A DNA stretch of 14,253 nt, from contig PBPH01000074.1 of assembly GCA_002725475.1 (NCBI GenBank), positions 1-14,253 of the forward strand, read 5' to 3'. The stretch is from Methanobacteriota archaeon (GTDB taxonomy: Archaea > Thermoplasmatota > Poseidoniia > Poseidoniales > Thalassarchaeaceae). Both the position numbers and the translations under genes were made by a program. Positions 8,491 through 13,810 of the stretch are shown piece after piece (positions within the stretch are counted from its first letter, which is position 1; the number at the start of each line of letters is the position of its first letter). The notes beneath the pieces were generated by a model. The model saw nothing but the letters and a program-made list of their open reading frames with translations. It made no database searches and had not been told where the DNA came from.

Positions 8491-9081
8491 TTATTTTCCA
8501 CGGTTCTGGTTTGCTGCGAGGCTTGGACGTAGTTTCTCAGCACCCTTGCCCTTGTTGTATAGGCCTCTGCCACGCTTACCTGCGCTAGTCTTACCACGAT
8601 GAGCCCTGCCTCTGTGGCTACTTCCAGCAATCCAACCTAATTGTTTATCTGACTTAATTGCAGGATGATTTGGATCGACTAATATTACTTCGAAGAATTT
8701 TTGTTTCCCATCTTGACCTACCCAGTAGGAGTTTAAAACTTCCATGTTTGGATATTTTTTGCCAACACGCTCCTCAGCAAGACGTTGAGTAGACTTAGCC
8801 ATAGTAATTTTACGCATACCCATCTTACTTGGCTTTCTCTTTGCGTTAATCTTTGACTTACGCAGACCTCCGCGTCTAATTCTGGTTCTTACAACTGTTA
8901 CACCCTGCTTCGCTTTGTAGCCTACACGACGCGCTGCGTCAATGCGTGTTGGCTTTGCAATACGCTGGAATACTGGCTCACGACGCCATTGCACCATACG
9001 CTGACGACGGTAATCAGAAGGGAGGTTTTCCTTGGGCTTCTTCCAAGTCTCGCGTAGTTGATGAGATATGCCACCAGCCAT
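8491..9081 (-). CDS. rpl15e: Large-subunit ribosomal protein L15e
   Basis: The 196-aa product is a structural protein of the archaeal 50S subunit that binds 23S rRNA; the family is found only in Archaea and Eukarya. The length matches the usual ~190-200 residues. Recognisable features are the basic N-terminus with RRQRMVQWRRE, the signature GYKAKQGVTVVRTRIRRGG at about 54-72, and the LNSYWVGQDGKQKFFEVILVDP stretch at about 116-137. The tail is Gly/Lys/Arg-rich and ends RGRGLYNKGKGAEKLRPS followed by a short basic end. The ATG at 9081 follows a clear GGAGGG ribosome-binding sequence at 9093-9088. The gene has a leader and probable promoter of its own, because a strong terminator at 9223-9264 separates it from the preceding gene. 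PRC-barrel and RNase Z genes follow closely on the same strand. Confidence 0.97.
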   Translation of the reverse strand: MAGGISHQLRETWKKPKENLPSDYRRQRMVQWRREPVFQRIAKPTRIDAARRVGYKAKQGVTVVRTRIRRGGLRKSKINAKRKPSKMGMRKITMAKSTQRLAEERVGKKYPNMEVLNSYWVGQDGKQKFFEVILVDPNHPAIKSDKQLGWIAGSSHRGRAHRGKTSAGKRGRGLYNKGKGAEKLRPSLAANQNRGK

Positions 9082-9095
9082 ATAGAACCCTCCAA

Positions 9096-9106
9096 GGCGA
9101 GTCGCC
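9096..9106 (-). promoter_or_regulatory. Palindrome in the rpl15e leader
   Basis: GGCGA and TCGCC surround one base to form an 11-nt palindrome directly upstream of the rpl15e ribosome-binding sequence (9093-9088). As a hairpin the loop would be tight, so a realistic RNA stem has only 4 bp. It could be part of an autoregulatory leader or a protein-binding site. This is weak evidence based on position only. Confidence 0.25.
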
Positions 9107-9148
9107 GACCTGCTGCCCCTTTATCAGCGAACCGGTATCAGTTTACAG

Positions 9149-9156
9149 ATAATTTA
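9149..9156 (-). promoter_or_regulatory. Possible TATA box of rpl15e
   Basis: On the minus strand the sequence is TAAATTAT, an A/T-rich box about 70 bases upstream of the rpl15e start. Archaeal spacing would place transcription start near 9122-9126, giving a leader of about 40 bases that contains the ribosome-binding sequence. A promoter is expected here because a terminator lies just upstream. The exact box is tentative. Confidence 0.35.
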
Positions 9157-9222
9157 CACTGAACACACTCACTACGTGAGGTGATAATGCACAATGAACA
9201 ATAGAAGATGAATGTTTTTTTC

Positions 9223-9264
9223 AAAAAAAAAGGCCTGACTGGGAGCTTTTGCCCCCAGCCAGAC
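9223..9264 (-). terminator. Strong hairpin-plus-U9 terminator after the ubiquitin-like gene
   Basis: Read on the minus strand, a 14-bp stem (arms 9264-9251 and 9246-9233) closes on an AAAA loop and is followed at once, after one C, by nine T (9231-9223). All 14 positions pair in the minus-strand RNA, three of them as G-U. On the plus strand those three become A-C mismatches, so the structure is built for the minus strand. It begins 22 bases past the stop of the 73-aa gene. The layout is that of a bacterial rho-independent terminator; archaeal ends usually rely on the U-run alone. Confidence 0.85.
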
Positions 9265-9286
9265 GTGTATGCTTATCTTTGTGTAT

Positions 9287-9508
9287 TTAGTTCAGGCCAC
9301 CGACCATTGGCGGCATTACCCTAACAGTTCCAACCTCGGCCCAGTCTGCGGCTTCAAGTTCTGATGGCTGTACAAGCCTGTTCCCTGTGAATACCCAGGC
9401 GCCATCGTTTTGATTGATGACATCCAATGTCTCAGCTTTGGTTAGTTCCATCTCAGTGTGCCCAGAAAGGTCTGCGATATGTACTAAAGTTCTAATTTCG
9501 GAATCCAT
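9287..9508 (-). CDS. Small ubiquitin-like (beta-grasp-looking) protein, 73 aa, ending ...GG-LN
   Basis: I do not recognise a named family, but the sequence resembles ubiquitin. It opens with a beta-hairpin-like IRTLVHIADLSGHTEMELT (residues 5-23), followed by a short helix-like stretch TLDVINQN. Next is WVFTGNRLVQPSELEAADW (38-56), which parallels ubiquitin's LIFAGKQLEDGRTLSDYN. It closes with GTVRVMPPMVGGLN, paralleling TLHLVLRLRGG. The central helix would be shorter than in ubiquitin. The Gly-Gly at 70-71 is followed by Leu-Asn, so conjugation would require trimming. There is only one lysine (K24). The ATG at 9508 has an excellent ribosome-binding sequence GGGAGGTGA (9526-9518), with a TATA box upstream and a strong terminator downstream. 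The gene is therefore a self-contained transcription unit, 107 bases after ftsZ. Modifier, sulfur-carrier (SAMP-like) or plain beta-grasp adaptor roles are all possible. No E1 or JAMM gene is in the window. Confidence 0.7.
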   Translation of the reverse strand: MDSEIRTLVHIADLSGHTEMELTKAETLDVINQNDGAWVFTGNRLVQPSELEAADWAEVGTVRVMPPMVGGLN

Positions 9509-9517
9509 GTGCTCTTC

Positions 9518-9526
9518 TCACCTCCC
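9518..9526 (-). promoter_or_regulatory. Strong ribosome-binding sequence of the ubiquitin-like gene
   Basis: GGGAGGTGA lies nine bases upstream of the ATG at 9508. It is a near-complete complement to the archaeal 16S 3' end and is the strongest such site in the window. It fixes the start and suggests the small protein is made in quantity. Confidence 0.75.
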
Positions 9527-9549
9527 AACATCATCGAAGTTGGTAACAG

Positions 9550-9557
9550 TACTTAAA
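9550..9557 (-). promoter_or_regulatory. TATA box of the ubiquitin-like gene
   Basis: On the minus strand, TTTAAGTA is preceded by an A/T-rich BRE-like ATATTTCG. Standard archaeal spacing of about 25 bases puts transcription start near 9527, right at the GGGAGGTGA ribosome-binding sequence. The predicted leader is therefore very short. The match in sequence and spacing makes this one of the better-supported promoters here. Confidence 0.6.
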
Positions 9558-9566
9558 CGAAATATT

Positions 9567-9583
9567 GTGCCTATATTAGGCAC
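9567..9583 (-). repeat. Inverted repeat after ftsZ
   Basis: GTGCCTA and TAGGCAC pair perfectly (7 bp, 3-base loop) 32 bases past the ftsZ stop and directly upstream of the BRE/TATA region of the ubiquitin-like gene. It could end or stabilise the ftsZ transcript. Because it is a palindrome next to a promoter, it could also be an operator for a dimeric regulator of the 73-aa gene. Confidence 0.5.
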
Positions 9584-9615
9584 TAGTTAGCAAAGCAGAA
9601 TTCAAGGGTATTTAT

Positions 9616-10764
9616 TTAATCGAAACGTTGGAATCCAAAACGGCTTCCAGCATCTTTCTCACTTGCTAAACCAAGAGCCTCCCCCAGTCTATCTGCACTC
9701 ATCTGTTCCTCAAGTAATCTATCTCGTGCAACACCTGTAATTATAGCCATGACTTTGATTGTATCACCAAAACCTGGGTCCTGTCTAGCACCCATAATTA
9801 CGTTTGCATCAGATGAAATACGACTAGTCATCAAGTCAACTACTTGACTTGCTTGTTCGAGCGTCATATAAGGCCCTCCAGTCACATGTATTAGGGCCCC
9901 AGTTGCACCGGCCACATCGATATCGAGAAGTGGATGGTTCATTGCTTCATGAACTACTTCTTCTGGACCTCGGTCTGATTCACCGTAGAGCATCATTGTA
10001 ACGCCACCATCTTCCATAATTGTTCGGACATCAGCGTAGTCTAGATTGATTAAACTTGGAAGTGTAATTGTCTCAGTAATACCTTTGACAATTTCTGCAA
10101 TTAATTGATCCATGATGCTAAAAGCTTCGTCGAGAGGTAAATTAGGAACATAATGTAGCAACCTATTGTTATCTAGAACTAGAACAGCATCACACGTCTT
10201 TCGTAATTGTTCAAGACCTTCCAACGCCCGCTTCATTCTCTGACGCCTCTCTACATGGAAAGGTGTCGTTACTATTGCAACCACAAGACCTCCTGCTCGC
10301 TTTGCTTCATCAGCAACTACTGGAGCAATACCTGTCCCAGTCCCACCACCAAGACCTGCTGTGATGAAAACAAGATCTGCATTATTGACTATCTTGGAAA
10401 TCACATCCCTTCCTGCTTCTGCACATTTCCTACCCATTGAAGGATCTCCGCCAGCACCCAAACCTCGAGTAATGTGGCGTCCAACCAACAGTTTCTGCAT
10501 TGCTCGAGTGTGATCTAAATGCTGTTTATCGGTATTGATAGCAACTGTCACAGCCCCTTCAACACCTAAATGAGTGATTCGATTCATCGTGTTATTTCCG
10601 CTCCCTCCACAACCACAAATTAACAATCTTGGATTGGGCACACCGTACGCATTTAATTCGTCGCCCACAAGAGTTGTGGCTGGACCCACATCTACATCCT
10701 TTCTCAACTCATTGACAATTCCGCTATAGTCGGGTTCCCCCGTTACGCTTTGCCCCCCATCCAT
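9616..10764 (-). CDS. ftsZ: Cell division GTPase FtsZ
   Basis: This is a tubulin-superfamily GTPase that polymerises into the cytokinetic ring at midcell. From the ATG at 10764 it has 382 aa. The GTP-binding domain shows LLICGCGGSGNN (about 47-58), the RGLGAGGDP loop (100-108), and the tubulin signature GGGTGTG (139-145). Next come TTPFHVE-R and the T7 catalytic loop N240-L-D-Y-A-D245 (NxDxxD), so GTP hydrolysis should be intact. The C-terminal activation domain ends near VMAIITGVARD. A short tail ends GSRFGFQRFD, possibly a protein-binding peptide. The frame remains open to a GTG at 10782. I chose the ATG because GGTGGAG lies just ahead of it and the TATA box at 10812-10819 predicts a start near 10788. 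It stands alone: the next gene has its own promoter, and the tRNA on the other side is divergent. I cannot say from sequence alone whether it is the FtsZ1 or FtsZ2 type. Confidence 0.96.
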   Translation of the reverse strand: MDGGQSVTGEPDYSGIVNELRKDVDVGPATTLVGDELNAYGVPNPRLLICGCGGSGNNTMNRITHLGVEGAVTVAINTDKQHLDHTRAMQKLLVGRHITRGLGAGGDPSMGRKCAEAGRDVISKIVNNADLVFITAGLGGGTGTGIAPVVADEAKRAGGLVVAIVTTPFHVERRQRMKRALEGLEQLRKTCDAVLVLDNNRLLHYVPNLPLDEAFSIMDQLIAEIVKGITETITLPSLINLDYADVRTIMEDGGVTMMLYGESDRGPEEVVHEAMNHPLLDIDVAGATGALIHVTGGPYMTLEQASQVVDLMTSRISSDANVIMGARQDPGFGDTIKVMAIITGVARDRLLEEQMSADRLGEALGLASEKDAGSRFGFQRFD

Positions 10765-10811
10765 GGACTCCACCGTGTGCACTACCTACGAACACCATTC
10801 GCTTCTTCAAA

Positions 10812-10819
10812 GGTATAAA
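10812..10819 (-). promoter_or_regulatory. TATA box of ftsZ
   Basis: On the minus strand the sequence is TTTATACC, a good archaeal box A, 48 bases upstream of the ftsZ ATG. Transcription would start near 10788, giving a leader of about 25 bases to the ATG at 10764. That supports the ATG over the GTG at 10782. Confidence 0.55.
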
Positions 10820-10988
10820 CGGTTGTCGGTCTTTGATGGCCTCTGGAGGGCGATTTTTCGACCCCTCAATTATGCCACAGAGGGCAATACTCAGATGAAT
10901 GAAAAATCCCACCAACCGCTTTGATGGGTGGTTTGTGCTGAATAATTGCTAGAAATAGTCAAATGAAAGTGGTCGTTCGGTGACCTGC

Positions 10989-11094
10989 CCGTGCTTAACT
11001 CAGTTGGCAGAGTGCCTGACTGTAGACTAGAATACAAACGGTTGTATTGGCAGCCATCAGGATGTCCCCGGTTCAAGTCCGGGAGCGCGGACCA
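10989..11094 (+). tRNA. tRNA-Tyr (GUA) with a 30-nt intron at 37/38
   Basis: The acceptor stem is CCGTGCT (10989-10995) with AGCGCGG (11084-11090). It has the C1-G72 pair that marks archaeal and eukaryal tRNA-Tyr, one G-U pair, discriminator A73, and CCA encoded at 11092-11094. The D stem is ACTC/GAGT with GG in the loop. The anticodon stem is CCTGA (11015-11019) with TCAGG (11057-11061), and the anticodon GTA is at 11022-11024. The T arm is CCCGG-TTCAAGT-CCGGG. The intron runs 11026-11055, between positions 37 and 38. The splice region forms a standard bulge-helix-bulge: a 4-bp helix (11020-11023 with 11050-11053) between three-base bulges 11024-11026 and 11054-11056. The gene is divergent from ftsZ and lies 94 bases before the transporter gene. 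Confidence 0.97.
11026..11055 (+). other. Archaeal tRNA intron with internal hairpin
   Basis: This 30-base intron is removed by the archaeal splicing endonuclease at the bulge-helix-bulge. Its core is a perfect 7-bp stem, AATACAA (11031-11037) with TTGTATT (11042-11048), capped by ACGG. A C-G pair (11027-11049) can extend it towards the 5' bulge. Excision joins G37 (11025) to A38 (11056) and restores a normal seven-base anticodon loop. Confidence 0.9.
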
Positions 11095-11113
11095 ATTGAC
11101 TACCATGAATTGT

Positions 11114-11121
11114 AATTATAT
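11114..11121 (+). promoter_or_regulatory. Possible TATA box of the transporter operon
   Basis: AATTATAT lies 68 bases before the transporter ATG. Transcription would start near 11143-11146, giving a leader of about 45 bases. It overlaps a hairpin that may end the tRNA transcript. The assignment is tentative; read-through from the tRNA promoter is the alternative. Confidence 0.35.
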
Positions 11122-11142
11122 GCAATGACCCACTTGCATTTT
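11120..11142 (+). terminator. Possible terminator of the tRNA-Tyr transcript
   Basis: ATGCAA and TTGCAT form a perfect 6-bp stem with an eight-base loop, leading directly into TTTT (11139-11142) and a pyrimidine-rich run. It lies 25 bases past the tRNA CCA. The stem is modest and A/T-rich, so the U-run may matter more than the hairpin. Confidence 0.4.
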
Positions 11143-11188
11143 CTTCTCCATGGCGAGTGTTTAACAGGATGATAGAAGGGGGCCGTTC

Positions 11189-13810
11189 ATGGCAGGGAGG
11201 TCACGGTTTCCGATTGGGAAAAAATCTCTGCTCTCTGTTTTATTAGCCCTATTCTTCCTCCTTCCTGGTTGCATAGGGGATGCGAACTCTGTTTCTGAAT
11301 CTCAGGAAGTTGAAGACGGACCCATTACACTTCAAGTATGGCATACATTTGCTGCCGAAAGCAAAGAGGAAGAAACTTTCACAAACGCTGTAAGAAATTT
11401 TGAATCTGCTCACCCAAACATCACTGTTGAAATCACAATGGTGCCTTTTGGCAACGCTGATCAATTGTTTTTGACCGCTGCACAGGGAGGGCAAGCGCCG
11501 GATTTGATGAGATTGTCGAGCGATCAATTAGGGTCAATTGGAGAGGTGAGAGTTGATGGTTTTCCCTTACTGGAAGATTTACGACCCCACCTCACTCCAG
11601 TTGAACGCACTCAATTTGATGAGAGAGCACTTGATGCTATGCGTTATGGAGATGCCTTGTATGGAGTTCCGGCAAGTCAAGATTGTTTATCTCTAATTTA
11701 CAATAAAGATCTGTTTGATGCAAGGGGCCTAGATTATCCAGATGAGACATGGGATGAGGGTGATATGTTGAGTGCTGCTCAACAATTAACCACCCAAGAG
11801 GTACAGGGTCTTGCTCTACCTATCAAGTCAGCCTACTGGTGGTTTCCAATCCAGGAGGGCTTCGGTGGAAGTCTATTTGATGAAAACGGACAACCAAGTC
11901 TTGATTCAAATGGTTCATCTGAAGGAATGCAATGGATGTTGAACTTGGAATTAGAACACGAAGTTGTTGCGATGGGCACTCAGATTGAGGGTATGAAAAA
12001 TCAATTCATTACTTCAAAAGCTGCTATGATTGTTGATGGACCATGGAATTGGGCCACATACGAAGCAAGCCGGATTAACATTGGTCAAACACTTCTACCA
12101 ACTGTAAATTCCACCGGCGAAAGAATGGCGCCACTAGTAACATACAAGGGATGGACAGTCAGCAAACAAAGTCTTCACAAGGTTGCTGCTTCCGATCTTG
12201 CACTTTGGCTATCTTCAGAATCTGTGCAGAAAGATTTCGCAATAGACACTTACACCATGCCAACACAAACTTCTCTTGAAGAAGATAGTGATATCAAAAA
12301 TAACGCAGTAATTGCTGGCTTTTTGGAACAAACAAAAGTTGGTACTGCCGCACCTACAACTAGAGCGATGTCTCTAGTTTATGGCCCATTATCGACTGCG
12401 TTTGAGCAGGCATACTCTGGAACTGCTCCACCTGAGCAAGCTTTGAGCGATGCAAATGACGAATTGATTTCTCTCATAGAAGGGTTGCAGAGTGCTGAAC
12501 CACCTACAGTAAATGAGGGGTATCGTACAATAGAAGTCACTGTTGATACAAACGGAGCCACAAATTACACTATCGAAGTTGATGGAGAGATTCATACCAA
12601 TTTACGAATAGATGCGGGAGGAAATGAAAATGCCGGCTACGATAGTTGCACCGCTGACGGTAATGAGTTATTGAGGGATGGCGAAGTGCCCTTAATTCCA
12701 CCTTCCACCACCTCATTCAATTGCACGCTTACAGGAATGGTTCCCGGTAAAGTACACAACATCGAAGTCTTTGCAGATGGATTTTCTATCCTCAGTCTTG
12801 AAGCCACTACAGATGTTGTTGGTGAAATACCATCAAGCGGCGATACATCGCCAGTCATGTTTGCACTAGGTGCAATTACACTCTCACTAATTGCTCTATT
12901 GAGTTACAGTAGATGGAGGGATGAACGTGAAGGAAAAGTGAGTTCTAGATTGGCTCAACTATACATAGCACCAGCAATGCTAGCGCTGGCAATCTTGACC
13001 TTCTATCCTGTAATTTACGGATTCTGGTTGTCATTCACCGATGCTGACCAAACACATCTTGGAGAACAGGCGTTCATCGGCCTAGCTAATTTTTGGGAAG
13101 TTTTTGCCTCCTCTGGTTTCATACGAGTGACTCTATTCACCTTAGTTTGGACAGTAGTCAATGTCACTGCCCACATAGGGATTGGCCTCTTTTTGGCCTT
13201 GGTTCTGCAACGTGCTAATATTCGGGGAAAAACAGCCTATCGAACTCTACTATTACTTCCATGGGCTGTCCCCTCTTACATTTCTGTACTAGTTTGGAAG
13301 GGAATGTTTCAACCGGACGGCCTAATCAATGACTTGCTTGGTACTGATATCAATTTCCTCTCAGATCCAACTGGTGCCCAAATCATTGTCATACTTGTCA
13401 ATATTTGGCTTGGTGTCCCATTCATGATGATGTCACTAAGTGGAGCAATTCAGGCACTACCAAGAGAAATGTATGAAGCTGCTGAAGTAGATGGTGTGAC
13501 TGGTTGGAGGGCTTTTCGCCACCTTACCTTGCCTAATCTAAAAAGTGCGCTTGTACCACTTTCTCTACTTGGATTCATATGGACATTCAATATGTTCAAT
13601 GTGATTTATTTGATGACGGATGGGGGCCCTGACCTTTATTTCGGAGAACCAGGGCAAACTGATATCCTGATTACTTATGTCTATGATATTGCCTTCAGGG
13701 ATGGTGCTTACGGTGTTGCAGCAGCATGGTCCGTAATCATCTTCTTCATGCTGTTGGCATTCTCTTGGACTTACATGAAACAGACCAACGCTACGGAGGC
13801 TTCCACATGA
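11189..13810 (+). CDS. ABC sugar transporter fusion: lipoprotein solute-binding protein joined to a MalF-like permease (873 aa)
   Basis: One frame carries two normally separate transporter subunits. Residues 1-28 are a lipoprotein signal with lipobox LPGC (C28). Residues 45-435 form a family-1 solute-binding protein: ITLQVWHTF at the start, NITVEITMVPFGNADQLF, LYGVPAS, and the DGPWNW motif at 283-288. A beta-rich linker domain (about 444-540) follows, with C487 and C512 probably disulfide-bonded. A membrane helix lies at 555-573. The permease occupies 585-865: APAMLALAILTFYPVIYGFWLSF, then further spans and the ATPase-docking EAA loop EAAEVDGVTGWRAF at 763-776. This is the CUT1 (maltose/oligosaccharide) architecture; the substrate is unknown but probably a sugar. 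The binding protein would be tethered outside, next to its channel. The ATG at 11189 follows AGAAGGGGG (11174-11182). The stop overlaps the next gene's ATG. No ATPase lies inside the window. Confidence 0.93.
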   Translation: MAGRSRFPIGKKSLLSVLLALFFLLPGCIGDANSVSESQEVEDGPITLQVWHTFAAESKEEETFTNAVRNFESAHPNITVEITMVPFGNADQLFLTAAQGGQAPDLMRLSSDQLGSIGEVRVDGFPLLEDLRPHLTPVERTQFDERALDAMRYGDALYGVPASQDCLSLIYNKDLFDARGLDYPDETWDEGDMLSAAQQLTTQEVQGLALPIKSAYWWFPIQEGFGGSLFDENGQPSLDSNGSSEGMQWMLNLELEHEVVAMGTQIEGMKNQFITSKAAMIVDGPWNWATYEASRINIGQTLLPTVNSTGERMAPLVTYKGWTVSKQSLHKVAASDLALWLSSESVQKDFAIDTYTMPTQTSLEEDSDIKNNAVIAGFLEQTKVGTAAPTTRAMSLVYGPLSTAFEQAYSGTAPPEQALSDANDELISLIEGLQSAEPPTVNEGYRTIEVTVDTNGATNYTIEVDGEIHTNLRIDAGGNENAGYDSCTADGNELLRDGEVPLIPPSTTSFNCTLTGMVPGKVHNIEVFADGFSILSLEATTDVVGEIPSSGDTSPVMFALGAITLSLIALLSYSRWRDEREGKVSSRLAQLYIAPAMLALAILTFYPVIYGFWLSFTDADQTHLGEQAFIGLANFWEVFASSGFIRVTLFTLVWTVVNVTAHIGIGLFLALVLQRANIRGKTAYRTLLLLPWAVPSYISVLVWKGMFQPDGLINDLLGTDINFLSDPTGAQIIVILVNIWLGVPFMMMSLSGAIQALPREMYEAAEVDGVTGWRAFRHLTLPNLKSALVPLSLLGFIWTFNMFNVIYLMTDGGPDLYFGEPGQTDILITYVYDIAFRDGAYGVAAAWSVIIFFMLLAFSWTYMKQTNATEAST
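13795..13799 (+). promoter_or_regulatory. Ribosome-binding sequence inside the transporter gene end
   Basis: GGAGG lies seven bases before the ATG at 13807 and inside the last codons of the transporter gene. Together with the ATGA stop/start overlap, it fixes the downstream start and shows translational coupling. Confidence 0.7.

Noticed and set aside
8175..8602. Plus-strand open frames opposite the PRC-barrel and rpl15e genes
   Set aside because: They are antisense to two well-supported genes and show no domain, signal peptide or start signal.
9616..10764. CetZ or other non-division tubulin relative
   Set aside because: The GGGTGTG signature, the NxDxxD T7 loop and the RGLGAGGDP loop are those of true FtsZ. 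I could not separate FtsZ1 from FtsZ2.
10765..10782. GTG start at 10782 for ftsZ
   Set aside because: The ATG at 10764 has a GGTGGAG just ahead of it, and the TATA box predicts a transcript start only a few bases before the GTG, leaving no room for its ribosome-binding site.
10724..10915. Minus-strand 63-codon frame upstream of ftsZ
   Set aside because: It overlaps the 5' end of ftsZ in another frame and covers the ftsZ promoter. Its composition does not look like a protein.
10891..11106. Minus-strand open frame of 71 codons across the tRNA region
   Set aside because: It overlaps the complete tRNA-Tyr gene on the opposite strand, has no ribosome-binding sequence, and its product is low-complexity. 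The tRNA fully explains the sequence.
11189..13810. Transporter fusion as a sequencing or assembly error
   Set aside because: The junction is not abrupt. A separate folded-looking linker and an added membrane helix connect the two parts, which a simple lost stop codon would not create. An assembly check is still listed as a test.
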